The notes under the pieces are model-generated. The model was not told the origin of the DNA and made no database searches. It was given only the letters and a program-made list of their open reading frames with translations. A stretch of 64,000 bases of DNA from assembly GCA_032690845.1 (NCBI GenBank), contig CM064430.1, positions 5,876,949 to 5,940,948 on the forward strand. Direction: 5' to 3'. Both the position numbers and the translations under genes were made by a program. This DNA is from Eleusine coracana subsp. coracana (lineage: Eukaryota; Streptophyta; Magnoliopsida; Poales; Poaceae). Position 1 is the first letter of the stretch; each line of letters begins with the position of its first letter. Positions 34,097 through 45,944 of the stretch are shown here, in pieces.

Positions 34097-35912
34097 ATGT
34101 CGCTTCCAAACATTTCCACACCTTCATTTGAGGTATCCCTTTTTGACAGAGCAAACTATGTTTTGTGGAAAACTTGTATGTCCTCTTATTTTAAGGAAAT
34201 GAACTCACAAATTTGGTGGATCATGGATATAGGTTTTTCTCATGTCATGGAGGATCATCCTCCAACAATAGGACAAGAGAAATGCTTGTATCTCGAAGCC
34301 CATGCATTTAATGCTTTATCTAGTGTTGTGAGTACAGAGGTGGAAGACATGATGCTAAAGAAGCATGGATTGCCAAAGAGTGCACACTTGATGTGGAAAG
34401 CACTTGAGGAGATGTATGGCTCTAGCAATAATGGGAAACCATTGTTGGGATGTGAGCCTAAGAACATCTCGCTTTCAGCAGGCTCAAAAGACAAACACCA
34501 ACATGAGCAATCAGAAATTCAAGAAAATAGGATTAATCCTATGTGCCTGGGAAACCCGGTTGGTCCGGCTTCCCAATCCGGTGTGTCCGGTTTTGGTAGA
34601 ACAGAAATTGTTTCTATTAAAATTGTCAATGATCTTGATTGTTGCAGGTTTAGACCAAGTGAAGAGTCTACATCACCTACAAGCTCATGGCTGGAAGATG
34701 AGAATACTTTTCATCACATGGCCAAAAGACAAAGAGAATCCAAAAAATCCACACTTGTGAAAGGTGATGATTTGAGTAGCAATGATGCATGTGTTGTTAA
34801 CTCTTTATCTTATGTAGCACAACTAGAGAAGGCAAATCAAATGATTTTCAAGGAATACCAAAAGCTTGCTAAAAAGCATCTTGATTTGCAAAAGAAACAT
34901 AGCATGCTTTTAAGTTCTCATGACAAGCTTGTTGACACTTGTGTCATGCTAGAGACAACACATGAGGTTGCTTTGACAGTGGTAAAATCCTACCAACCTC
35001 ACACTTGCACATGTGCACCTATCTCCATTGATTTATCTTGTGCTAACATATGTTGTCCTCAAGAAAAGCCATCTCTTGATGAGCATATAATTATAGAAAT
35101 TTGTGATGATCTTATTGCAAGTGAAAATGATGCTCTCAAGGAAGAAGTTAAGAAGCTCAAGATGGACTTAAGTCGGTTGAAAAGTAAGGGTCATGTGCAA
35201 TCATCTCAAGATAACTGTGACAACATGGTGAAAAAGCTTGAGAAGGTATCAAGCGTCACATGCTCTCAAACCTCCACAATTGATCCTGAAGAAGTTCATA
35301 ACATAAAGAGGAAGATCAAATCAAGTACTCAAGTCATTTGCTATGAGCACAAAATGACACTTTGCATCTAAGTGTCCAAACAAGAAGAAGGATCAACCAA
35401 CACTTTCTAGAAGACAACAAAGCCTATGAAAGGGAAGGTGTTTTGGTTGCAAAGAGAGAGGGCACAAAATCACTCAATGCACATCAGAATCAAGAAAGCA
35501 GCAAGTATGTGAAAACTGGATGGACCGGTCTTTGAAACCGGAGTGCCCGGTTTCTACAAGCAAGCTAAGATCTATTGAGAAGCTTGAGAAAGGTTTTGTG
35601 TTGGCACTTAACCGATACATGAACAAGAGTGAAAGCCCGAAGAGGAAACTCAAAGTGAGGGCAAACAAGATCAAGCACCGAAGATGTTATATTTGTCGTG
35701 AGAAAGGACACATGAGTAAGGATTGTTCTTTGTCCCAAACCTCTGTCAATCCTATCCATAATAATTTGCTATGTGCTAAGGCCAATATTGACACTTGTGC
35801 TACCAAGGTGATTAGTTCGCCCATTGATAGTGCAAAGTCACTTTGGATGCCAAAAGCTTGTGTGACTAACACTCTAGGACCCAACAAGTGTTGGGTACCA
35901 AAATGTGCTTGA
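34097..35912 (+). pseudogene. gag-like gene of the SIRE-type element
   Basis: The protein starts MSLPNISTPSFEVSLFDRAN and continues with WKTCMSSYFKEM and the copia gag block HLMWKALEEMYG. A long coiled-coil follows (LEKANQMIFKEYQKLAKKHL region). A stop at about 35369-35371 and a frameshift precede two zinc knuckles: CFGCKERGHKITQC (about 35439-35480) and CYICREKGHMSKDC (about 35688-35729). It ends with SLWMPKACVT...NKCWVPKCA, a SIRE-type tail. The role would be particle assembly and RNA packaging. Because of the stop and frameshift it is probably not functional as one protein. Confidence 0.78.
34552..34603. repeat. Second motif type inside gag (CCGGT-N-TCCGG)
   Basis: CCGGTTGGTCCGG and CCGGTGTGTCCGG lie 22 bp apart within the gag frame. 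They resemble the motif of the other SIRE-type element in this window more than the motif of their own LTR. A related group, ACCGGTCTTTGAAACCGGAG followed by TGCCCGGTTTC, is at about 35523-35555. Confidence 0.65.
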
Positions 35913-38500
35913 AAGTGTTTATGGAGTGCAGGTGATATGCATTGATGGCTTGGCATGGACAAGAAGAAATCATATACATGCAAACTTACCAAGCATGAAA
36001 AAGTTTCAACATTCTCTACATCAATGTTATCAAGGGAACAATAAGTATCACTACACATCTCTCTCTTGTGTTCCTTATTCCTGCTGTAATGTGTTTACAA
36101 GTTCATGTAATAGCTCGAGAAGTGCTCTCTAGAAACATTACATGAATGTCATATGTAAAGAGATGAAATTAATGTCTCCTTTGGAGAAATCTATCTTGTG
36201 AACATCTTTCAGGAGCTACAAGCATACAAGAAGTCAAGAAAGCCAAATAGAGAGGGATGGAAGTTCCGTCGTCTCAGTGATGGAAGTTCCGTCGCCACCC
36301 CTTACATGGTTCAAGGTGGTTCTGTGGCTTCACCAGCTCGGAACAGAGAGTAATGGAAGTTCTATCATCAATCGATAGAAGTTCTATCGGATCCACAAAA
36401 AGGGAAATGATGATGAAGTGATCCAGAAGAATAGTAAAGCAATATCTGGGTAGATAAGTGACCTTTGTTGAGTGAGGGATTAGCAACACATGGCCAAACA
36501 TAAAATCAACAAATGAACACACATGCCTATGTGGTTGTGAGTGTTTCTAGACTTGTTCCAATTCTTGTTGCTTATTATTCCCTCACCATAACCAAGATAT
36601 AATCTGAACCTCTCCAAGTTCTTAATAGAGCATGTGCACTCATAAGATTATTCCAAATTTTAGTGCACAAATTTAGGGGAGATTCATTCTATATCTTGTG
36701 TTAAAAGAGACTAATATTTTGGTTGAGTTACCTCATGACTATTCTCATTATGGAGAACAAATTTTGTGGAAGATGCCTCTTGCTGAGATAAATTTAAAAA
36801 AGAAGAAGCATAAGTCATTGAGATGATCTCCAGTAATGTCAAGACCATAAGTCAAGAGTGCCATTGAACTTTCATGCTTCTTCTCCTCATAAGAAAAATT
36901 CCTACTTATTTGGTTTGTAAGTGGTTCTTGACACTTCTCAAATTCTAGTGGTTTATCTAATACCTTAACTAAGACATAGTGTAAATCTCCTCATGATCAT
37001 AACTGAGCAGTGTGCACATGTGAATATTATTCAATGATATGGTGCACACATTAAGGGGGAGATTCACACCATGTCTTATGTTAAGAGGAACTAATGTCTT
37101 TTTGTAAGTGATTGTGTGGGCAGCATTTACATGGATAACTTTGCTTGTGGAATTACTATCATTGTGAAGGCATTGAAAGTGCATTCAATCAAGTGGTAGA
37201 TGTGACAAATGACAATGGAGACGTCCGACGTTCATGAGTCCCAAGATCTATCATACTTAAAATCTGGCAATGTCTTGACTTGATCATTGACAAAGCATGC
37301 AAGAGTACATAGCTGCATGAATGCTCCCTCACAAGAAAAAGAGAAGAACAATCTAATGGCAAAGGTATGTCTTATAGTTATAGCTTTGTGTTCCTTTGCA
37401 TATAGAACCCATGTGATAGGTTATGCCTTGGCATGTGTATGGCCACGTGTCATGGCATGCTCTTTGTGAGCTAGGATAGATTTTTCAAAAACTTCCTTTA
37501 TCTTGTTATAATTGTGGTTTGTTTGAAAATATTTGGTTCTTGATCTTTGTGATCATGCGAGCAAATTATGGTTATAGTTAAAATTGATTGATTGTCGTCT
37601 AACTATAGTTTGTGAGATTGTCTATCTCAAGTCCAAAAATCCAATCTTGCTCCACTCTGATCAAAATCTCAATCTCTCACTTTTTGGATTAAGATTTGCA
37701 AAAGGTTGGAAAAGAAAAGTGCAAAGGATGCATATGAGAATAAGATCTACAGATGAGAACAAAGGTGACTGAAATTGGGTAAGAACCTATGATTGCGAAG
37801 AATGGAATAGAAATTAACAATTCTCAGGTTTAACCCAATCTTGTCAAAACTTTCATAGTCCTTAAATGTCAGATGTTGTTGGAACCAGAGAGCGATGGAC
37901 GGAACTTCCGTCGCTCAAGTGACGGAAGTTCCACCACCCACAGATCTAGAGTCCTCCAACCTATCCTCCATCTATCATTCTTTGATCCAGCTGCTTTATT
38001 GAAATGGTTCACCTTTATCAGTTGCAAAGGTAGTACGGATGATAAAAGGGGAATAAGAATAGTCAAGGCAAGGCATGATATGGAAAGGAGAGGATAGTTT
38101 CATTCCTCTCAATATCAGAGGCAGAAAAAGACAACTAAGAGGCCATTGACTAGAGGAGAGACATGGCCATAAAAGAGGAAGTAATAGCACCTGTTGACGA
38201 TGATCAAACCTACTTTGTTAGTGATGGTGTAGAGGATTAAAACTTGGCTTCCATCTACTCCATAGAGACATCATCAAGGGAGGGGACAAGCTAAGTCAAC
38301 TAGTGCAGCAATGGTTTCTGAAGGAACTCAGGAAGAAGAAGAAAATGAGGATTTTGAAATATTTGTTGTGGATAAGCCTATAGCATCAGCAGTCAGAAAA
38401 CTTTAGTGCTTCTTTGTTCTCAGAACCTTCTAATCATTTTTTGAAGAACAAGAGTAAACTACAAAGTGCAATTGGAATAGATAAGAAAGATGAGAGCAAT
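35913..38500 (+). other. Non-coding interior of the SIRE-type element where pol would lie
   Basis: No reverse transcriptase or integrase block is seen in any frame. Segments ending in AGGGG(G)AGATTCA at about 36665 and 37060 are imperfect repeats of each other and resemble SIRE 3' non-coding DNA. Palindromes occur as pairs with about 23-bp steps at 36256-36295, 36355-36390 and 37887-37932. Confidence 0.65.
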
Positions 38501-38559
38501 CAACTTGAAGCTAACTCCAAAAGAAGTTGGAACTGATTATAAATTTTGGCCTTAATTTT

Positions 38560-39150
38560 GGTAAGATTACTATGAGTCATGATCATACAAGGCAATGTCT
38601 ATTACTCAATGGGCAGATTGGAACTACATATCTACTAATGATGATAAATTCTTGACACTGAGATGACTCAATGCAAGGCCAAAAATGTGAATGATGTTTT
38701 AGCATTTCAGAAGAATTGAAACAATGAGATTATTGTGTTGAAGAGCATGAAAATGTCAGAAAATCTGATTGAATGACAAAGGAATAGTGGTATGGGTTCA
38801 CATATGCTCAATTTACTATACTTCTTTGTTTTGGGTGAAATGATGCCAACTATTCACATCTTCACATTTACCCCCACCTTGAAGCTTGAAAGGATAAATT
38901 TCATGTATCCAAGAAACAAATAAGGGGCAGTCAAGGAATACTACAAATTTACTTACATTCTATGCCTGTGTCAACAATATGTTCAGGAAGGCTATCACAC
39001 CTAGGGATGAAGACTCCACTCCTCCTCATGGCACTCCTGTCTTAGTGTTTGACTTCATATGGGAAGAAATTAAGGGCATTGCAAATTACTTTCGGAGGAG
39101 TTGTGAATATGCACCATATATCACATACATGATTGAGAATCACTAGTGTC
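38560..39150 (+). pseudogene. Decayed retrotransposon accessory ORF (putative plant transposon protein)
   Basis: In broken frames the plus strand reads MTQCKAKNVNDVLAFQKN, then further on NNMFRKAITPRDEDSTPPHG, VFDFIWEEIKGIANYFR and SCEYAPYITYMIENH. I recognise these blocks from large grass retrotransposon-encoded proteins often annotated as putative plant transposon protein, located where SIRE elements carry an env-like gene. Several stops interrupt it. Function is not known. Confidence 0.6.
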
Positions 39151-39294
39151 ACTTTTAAGTGTGAGAGAGAGCTAACAAGAGTTACAAAATCCAATTTCTA
39201 CCACAACAAGAGATGGACACAACCATAGCTTCCTCATAAATATAGTGCTTGTCCAAAAGCTCTAATTTCTAAAAGCCTCTGTTAGTTGAAGACA

Positions 39295-39412
39295 GAAAGC
39301 AATGGAACTTCTGTCATCCATTTATGGAACTTCCGTCATTCTTTGGATTTATCCCCACTGGAGACAGAGAGCAACGGAACTTCCCTCGTCCAACAACAGA
39401 ACTTCCATCAGT
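39295..39412. repeat. Four palindromes in two pairs, internal
   Basis: GGAACTTC units at about 39303, 39325, 39375 and 39397: two pairs of 22-bp step. The centre base is C here rather than G, so the motif is written in the opposite orientation to the LTR copies. Confidence 0.75.
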
Positions 39413-40397
39413 TATAGCTCTAAGGAAAATCATGAACATGCTACTTTGCCTAAACAAGGAACATTATGAGGTAGATGAGAGGGCATATCATAAAAGACAT
39501 GAAAGAAAGAACATCACCAAAAGAATCAAGGAAAACTCATACCAAGTTGGAACTTGAGCATCCTTGCTCTCCTATTGGTTCAGAAAGTGCAAGGAGTCCT
39601 ATAGAGTCTTGTGATGAGGAAATAATAAAAATTGAGCAACATGGCTACCCCTCTAAAATTTGTGGTGACATGAGCCTTAGTGGCTATGGCAGCTATGAAT
39701 TTGGTGGTACTGGAGATTCCACATCAGACCAACCTTCTCTTTCTCACCCACCTCGAAACTAATGGTAACATGAACAAAGAAGGGAGGTGTCTTGGACTTC
39801 ATGCCTTGAGCTGAAACTTTTTGGTGCTAGATGACAAAGAGGGAGAGAAAAGTAGATTAAAGCTCAAGCTACATGGTGAGAATACAGAGAGAAAAGAGAA
39901 AAGTAGATTAAAGCTCAATCTCAAGACTTAGTGGCATCACAGGTGGAGAAGTCTCTTTTTATCTCATGGACGTGAGAACAATTGTTATGTGTGAACTTGT
40001 GTGTGAACCTCTCTTTATCTTTGTTTTTAAGAACCTTTTTACTTGAGATAATATGTGATGCATTATTGTAATGATGTAATGTTCTTTATTGGGAGTATGT
40101 GAAGTCTAGTGTTTGCTAGACAACACATATGCTTTCTTCTCAATTTGTTTTTGTGTGTCTTTCTTGGCATATGCATCACGAGATATTTGCTCACACACAC
40201 TTTTTGCACCCCACGAATGCACACATATAGGGGGAGCTCTCATTTCAACTTGAAAATATGCAAATGGCATTTTGGGCCATGATTCGTGAATTTCATTCAA
40301 TATGCACAAATTTAGGGGGAGCTCGTCTATATGTTTGCATTCAAAATGCTTATTGAATATCTCTTGTAAGATTTAATCAAGGTTGCCATCAATCACC

Positions 40398-40411
40398 AAA
40401 AAGGGGGAGAT
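40398..40411 (+). promoter_or_regulatory. Polypurine tract of the SIRE-type element
   Basis: AAAAAGGGGGAGAT directly abuts the 3' LTR and is nearly all purine. Confidence 0.88.
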
Positions 40412-42505
40412 TGATAGTGCATCTAGTCCCCTAGTGGGTTTTGGTGTATTGAATGACAACATGATTAAAGGACTAATGATTCTTTCTAAGTGTATAAGCA
40501 GGAATTACAATCTTGGATGTACACTCTATGGCTGAAATGAATATGATTGAGATTGTACACTGATTCTAGTTATGAGACATGAAAGTTCATGAGTTGATTT
40601 GGTCTCACAAGACAAGGCTTGTACACAATCAAAGTATGATAAAGGACAAAATGATGACATGATGAAGAGACACTCATGAGCAGCTTGATCATCAATACAA
40701 TGAGGTGTCATAAACAATTAGGTCTATGCATGAACAAGAGTGAGAGGAATCAAGTGCAACGTTGATTACAAGATGAATGAATAACTACAAGCAACTTGAT
40801 CAAGCAACATAAAGAAGATCTTCAGATAAAAGCTTAATGACAATACAAGTTGTATGTGAGTTGAGTTAGCTTAATGGTGAAGAATTGTGCACGACCGGGT
40901 CAAGATGAACCATGCAAAGGAGAAGGGAAAGCAAGGCTTAGTCCAAGGGATCGGAGTAATGGTGAAGGGCAGGTGAAGCTCAATCTCGATGAGCCAAGCA
41001 ACAAGAGTCATATACTTCAGAGTATCATATAATTGAAGATTTTAAATGACATGTGAGTACAAATGGAAGTTGATCGTAAGGATTCAAATACTCCAAGTCA
41101 TAAGCTCTAGGTGATGGCGCTTAGAAGGAGAATACATATGGCAATTCCTTTTTGAAGCCAAATGAAGAAAAGTGGCAAGTATCAATTATGCTATCTCAAG
41201 TTGAAGAAAGTTTCTTTTATATTTAATCTTGAGTTAAGGCATGCCGCTCTATCAAGAGGGATGTCACATAGGTGCTTGCAAAGTTTCAATGCTCAACAAA
41301 ATCCCAAGTGAGATGAGAGAAGCAAAACAGCCACAAAATAACCCAAAAATAGCCAACCCAGGAACGAAGGAAGTTCCGTCGGAAGTTCCATGAGAAGTTC
41401 CGTCGCTAGACATGCCAACCCGAGAGCGACGGAAGTTTCGTCGTTCCAGAGTTTCACTCTGTCGCAAACCCGAGAGCGACAGAAGTTCCATTGGAAGTTC
41501 CGTCGGTTGAATCTTCAGTATCCTCTCATCCCGAGAGTCACGAAAGTTCCATCATGTCCTGTCCTAGTAGAATCCTAGCCCGTACAATGGCTCTTTTTGA
41601 AATGACGGAAGTTCTGTGGGTTTTCACGGAAGTTCCGTCAGTCACTGAAATGTACTCCAATGGCTAGTTTTTGAGGCTCCTCTATAAATAGCTCATCTTT
41701 CCCCTCCTTTGAGGGCTGCTGGCTTCCCCCACGAAAATATCATTCTCAAAGCATTCTAGCACTCTCCCCAACTCCTCTTTGTGAGGATTCATCTCTTTGT
41801 GAGAGTTGGGTTGAGAGAAAGATTCCTTGTGAGAGAAGTTGACACTTGAGCATTGTTTCAAAGCAAGCATCCGTGAGACATTTGTTACTCTTGGAATTGA
41901 AGATTCCTAGACGGTTAGGCGTCACCCTAGAGCTTCCAAACTTGTGGTGAGTCTTGGGAAAGTTTGTAAAGGTGTGATTCGCCTCCGGAGGAAAAGAATC
42001 AAGTGGAGAAAGAAATCTGAACACAATCTTTGTGATTGCTTGGCGAGGGAAATGGTTGAGAGATTACTTTGCGTAGCTCCTCAATGAGGAAGTAGGGACA
42101 ACGTTGTGTAGTTGCCGAACCTCGGTAAAAATCCTTGTGTTTTTCTCTTTACCTTCCCGCTTTTCCTTTTATTCTTGTATTGTTCTCTATATATATTGTG
42201 CTCGATTATCTTGTGCATTGTATTGCTAGCTACTTATTGTAGGACTTGTGCTATACCTCGTGCTAGCTTCGCTTCTATCAAGTATTGTATCTCTAACCTC
42301 TTAAATTCTGTATTTCATTGTGTTTTCACCTCCAAATCAAGGAACCTTAGTTATTGTGACAGAACTTCCGTCACCATAGAAATTCCGTCAAAGAACAATG
42401 AAAGTTTCTTCGTTCTCTGTTTAATCCACATTTAAGTTTGATTTCAGATCAAATTTTTAGATTGCCTATTCACCCCCCCCCCCCTCCCCCTCTTGGCAAC
42501 TTTCA
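40412..42505 (+). repeat. 3' LTR of the SIRE-type element
   Basis: Near-identical to the 5' LTR over long runs and about 30 bp shorter because of small deletions in the palindrome cluster. It ends in a long C run, then TCTTGGCAACTTTCA and the target duplication GACAT. Confidence 0.92.
41363..41643. repeat. Palindrome cluster in U3 of the 3' LTR
   Basis: It keeps the 12-bp runs of the 5' LTR but has lost some units, so copy number within the cluster changes between the two LTRs of one insertion. Confidence 0.82.
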
Positions 42506-42510
42506 GACAT

Positions 42511-43700
42511 ACATTTGATTTGCCTGGAATTTCATATGGACTACTCATGATTACATGATAATGGTATTTGAAGATTATAGTGGTTGGATAGCAATAAAAT
42601 ACAAAACAAGGGGTTATTTTAGAATGGTATGATGCACAATGAATTCCACATACAGATATAATGCAACCAAGCTTTATATATCATAATGCAGATTATATCG
42701 GACAGATTGGGCAAAATAACCTTTGATGCATAGTTTGATTTCTTGTGTTCCATTGTTTACTCATTCCTTAGCGAACTACATCGAGCTCAGCAAGGAAACA
42801 TCACGGATAGGAGGATAGAGGAGGCAAAAAAAAGATGAAAGGAGGAGGAAAGGAGGATTTTGTAGAGAGGGAAAAGAATAGAGAGATGAAAGCGTGAGGT
42901 GGGTTTGGGCTCCCTCGACATTTCTTTCATCTGGATTGGGGGAGTTTCTCACTGTGGCTGCCAATTGGCTTCTAGGGGACGAGTGCTCACAATGGAATGC
43001 TATTTGTAAGTTGCGGAATGCAAAGTCAATCAGCTTCGACTGTCCCACCTTCGATTCATATGTCATTAACGCTAATTTGTTGTCCTTGCTCTGTTGCTCA
43101 CGATGGCTGTTCACGGTGGAGTGGAGCCACGACATGGGAAGCAGAGCAGCAGCGGTCTCCATGCGTCCGTCGGCCCGTGTCGCATGGGCTCCGCATGCTG
43201 GGCTCCTCAACTCCATGTCACTGTGTGCGCGTGCCGGGTGACGAGGCGGGAAGCATGGCCGTCTGACGGTCGCTGGGACCCATGGCAGGACGGCCGGGCG
43301 TGCTCAACAGGGCGGCAAACCTGAGGAAGGGCATGGCGGCATGCTTGACACTCGAGAAGGCAGGACAGGAAGAGTTCTAAGGTGAAGGGTGAAGCGCGAC
43401 AAGGCGGAGAAATGGCGCTAGGTCTCGGTATGGTTCTGGCCTCATCGGGACTGACCATGCCAAGCCGGGGAGCGGAGAAGACAGTGGTCGGATGACGGTG
43501 TGAGAAGACGACTGGAAATGGAGAAGATAGATTGGGTACGGCGGGCGGTTCTGGAAGCTTCTTATCAAGCCATGTCAGGCCCGTAAAGAATCAATGGTGA
43601 GGAGCAGCTGCGGGTAAATCAACGGTAGTGATGGTTAAACAGTAACCCAACCAATCAGAATGCAGAGAACCGTACGCCGTTTAATAGTAGTAAGATATCC
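42511..43700. other. Unclassified DNA, GC-rich in the middle
   Basis: Overlapping open frames on both strands at 42776-43568 reflect GC-rich composition; none shows a recognisable family. This stretch stands where exon 2 and the 3' part of a lost ELIP copy would be expected, because its right edge meets ELIP intron sequence. Confidence 0.45.
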
Positions 43701-43767
43701 TCATCATAATACAGCACGGGAAATTTTGTAATCGGGAATTCATTAACTGGACGTAAGCGATGCTCAC

Positions 43768-43895
43768 CTTAGCCTGGGCCCTAACGATTAGCGCATGACG
43801 GCACTGCGCGAGGCTGTACAACGGGAACAATCGGCCCACTCGCCGCCGGCAGCGAAGGCGAAGGAGCTCATGAACGCCGTCACCGTGGTTGTCAT
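43768..43895 (-). pseudogene. ELIP exon-1 relic
   Basis: The minus strand starts ATGACAACCACGGTGACGGC and reads MTTTVTAFMSSFAFAAGG, clearly the transit peptide of the neighbouring ELIP gene. A frameshift and a stop follow. It ends in GGCCCAGGCTAAG and the same GTGAGC splice donor. Intron homology continues to about 43700 and then stops; exon 2 is absent. This is a fourth ELIP copy, cut inside its intron. Confidence 0.85.
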
Positions 43896-43914
43896 TACCA
43901 CTAGGAAATGTCTA

Positions 43915-44160
43915 CTAGCTTTTAATCCATTAAAAATTTTAATTGATAGTTTGTTTCTTTATATTTTAATTTTTTATAGGATTTTTTTTATAATAATTGT
44001 AAATCGTTGATCTAGATTTAATGGATTAAAGCGGTGATTGAAAGTTACCCAAACTTTTAATTAGCTGAAAATTAGCAAGTTCTAATATATTGTATAAATG
44101 ATTTTTTTATTTAAATCATATAAAGTGTTTTGTTTTGTTTAAATCTATCATAATGTACGG
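43915..44160. other. AT-rich insertion between ELIP copies
   Basis: Sequence left of it matches ELIP leader DNA and sequence right of it matches ELIP 3' flank DNA. The insert has paired words TTTTAATCCATTAAA and TTTAATGGATTAAA and no coding capacity, so a small transposon is likely. Confidence 0.45.
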
Positions 44161-44164
44161 ACAC

Positions 44165-44430
44165 TTTCCTACTAGTTATATATAGTGTAACCAAATCAAC
44201 ACTGATTTTTTTAATACCTTGCTTTGTGCAATTTTTCTTTCAGAAATGTTGGCAACTTGCAAGAATTGCGTTAAGCAACTGTAGCTCGATCGCCAACATT
44301 TCGCACCGGACTCGATAAAATTTATAAAAAGGAGACTGTGAGTGCTGAATACCTCTGTTTCGTACTAGCTGCTTGTCATTGTATTATCATAGCGGTACAA
44401 TACAGCGACTTACATGCATACGTATATATA
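44165..44430 (-). other. 3' flank of the first intact ELIP gene
   Basis: Shares AGTTATATATAGTGTAACCA, TTTGTGCAATTT, TTCAGAAATG and ACAATA(C/T)AGCGAC with 47485-48170 and, more loosely, with 58300-58640. These shared blocks show that whole gene units were duplicated, not just coding exons. Confidence 0.7.
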
Positions 44431-44545
44431 TGCACGTATGCACGTACATGCAGAAAAGCAACGCTACACAGTTACAAAATCCTACAAACAAGGAACTACC
44501 CCCGTACATAGTAGTACAAGTACAAACCAATCTATATGCACACTA

Positions 44546-45241
44546 CTACACGTTGACGAAGGGCGCGCCGGTGATGTACTCGGTGACGGCGAGCGCGACG
44601 AGCCCGAGCATGGCGAACCGCCCGTTCCAGAGCTCCGCGTTGGCGTTCATGAGACCGCTGGTCTTAGCCTCGGCGCTCTCGCCCTGCAGCAGCGGCACCA
44701 GCGACGCCACTGACAGGATCGCCGCAGTGGCCACGAACCAGGCCAGGCCGGAGCCGCTGCCGGCCTGCGAGAGGAGGCCGTCGCCGCGGGACGCCTCGAC
44801 TGCGAGCGCGGAGACGAAGCCCACCATGGCCAGCCGCCCGTTGATGCGCTCGGGTGCTGGGCCGCTGAACGCCAGCGCGTCCCACAGGCCGGGCTTCGCC
44901 GCCGCTTTGGGCTTGGGCTTCGGGGTGGTGGGCGCCGCCGCTGGGCTGGAAGACGGCGAGGAGGAGGTGGTCTCCTCTGTCGTCAGCTCAACATCATTCT
45001 GCAAAGAGAGAGGTGTTGTCATTTGTCAGTACTGTATAATCATAACTAGCGCATCAGGATTTCGTAACTGGGTGAAACTAAGTGATGCAACATCATCAAT
45101 GCTCACCTCAGCCTGGGCCCTGACGACCAGAGCACGACGGCGCGCCGGCACGACCCCGTACACTGGGGCTACGCGGCCGGCACGCACGCCGGCGGCGGCG
45201 AAGGCGAGGGAGCTCATGGAGGCCATCACCGTGGTTGCCAT
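44546..45241 (-). CDS. Early light-induced protein (ELIP), copy A
   Basis: ELIPs sit in the thylakoid membrane, bind chlorophyll and carotenoid transiently and limit photo-oxidative damage. Two exons: 45107-45241 (45 codons, transit peptide ending VVRAQAE) and 44546-44998 (150 codons plus stop). The 108-bp intron has GTGAGC and TTTGCAG borders, phase 0. The 195-residue product has a Thr/Ser/Pro/Ala linker (46-81), helix 1 with [11 protein letters not shown] (95-114), helix 2 (129-151) and helix 3 with [11 protein letters not shown] (167-189). The E...NGR motifs in helices 1 and 3 are the pigment-binding and helix-locking signature of the light-harvesting family. Length is normal and no defect is visible. 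Confidence 0.95.
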
Positions 45242-45384
45242 TACTACTGGGAAAATGCACGGGCTGATGTTGAAACTAATTAAAGCTACACTAAGCACCC
45301 TTTAATTTGTTTGCTGACTTCGCTGCTGTCTTGTTTGTTGCTACTGATGCGTAGTCGATGGTTCGGTAAGTGGCGGGCGGCCAG

Positions 45385-45665
45385 ATTTATAAGAAGCCAA
45401 CAACGAGCGAGCCCGTGATCAGATTGAGCACACGGGGATCGGCGATGGTGGCCGGGAGAGGGGCCACGTCGTCGGGGGCATACAGAGCCTAAGCCTAGTA
45501 TACTTGTGCGCGACGTAGACAGCAGCGGGTTCACGGCTCGCTGGAAGATGAAGTTGCCTGGTGTTTGCGTCGCCATCGACGTGGACGCTCAGGCCGCCGT
45601 GAAGTTGGGTGTGCAGAGCTGGCTCTCGCTCCTCCTCCTGTAAAGAGTGCAGGCGATTCCAGAAC
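45385..45665 (-). promoter_or_regulatory. Promoter of ELIP copy A
   Basis: TATA box TTATAAAT on the minus strand at 45385-45393, about 145 bp before the ATG. Upstream are GCCACGTCG (45463-45471), GCGACGTAGAC (about 45510-45520) and ATCGACGTGGAC (45575-45586), all with ACGT cores recognised by bZIP factors such as HY5 or ABA-responsive bZIPs. GATTCCAGAAC (45655-45665) keeps two of three heat-shock-element units. Confidence 0.65.
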
Positions 45666-45944
45666 CACCACGCAGCCAGGGTACGCGAGAAATGTTTACG
45701 TGCTATGTGCTGCTACGACGTCTCTCTCGGTTGGATACGCGTGTAACACATACATCTTTCATAATTTGTGAATAAATAAAACATAAAAATATATTACTGG
45801 CACAATATATTACACGGACCATCTATCTGACACCTGTAATTGTCTTTAATGTAACCGATCGATCAGCAATTAACATTATGGCTTAACATTGGCTGATACT
45901 TATGTTTTTGGTTCAAATTTTTCATTGTTATTTTTAAGGCTGCA

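Larger units (their letters stand above)
31918..42505 (+). mobile_element. Non-autonomous SIRE/Maximus-type Ty1/copia element
   Basis: LTRs of about 2.1 kb start TGA(A/T)AGTGCATCTAG and end GGCAACTTT(T/C)A. The duplication GACAT flanks the element at 31913-31917 and 42506-42510. An initiator-Met primer site, a gag-like gene with zinc knuckles and a perfect polypurine tract are present. No integrase, reverse transcriptase or RNase H is recognisable in the 6.4-kb interior; instead there is a decayed copy of a grass retrotransposon accessory protein. Mobility would need enzymes from a relative. The element carries several dozen palindromic GGAAGTTCC-type motifs. Confidence 0.9.

Noticed and set aside
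42776..43216. Minus-strand frame of 146 codons
   Set aside because: Overlapping open frames occur on both strands here and the protein is compositionally odd, so a gene is not supported.
44373..45305. 310-codon plus-strand frame over ELIP copy A
   Set aside because: It is the opposite strand of the ELIP exons and exists because of GC-rich codons; similar shadows cover copies B and C.
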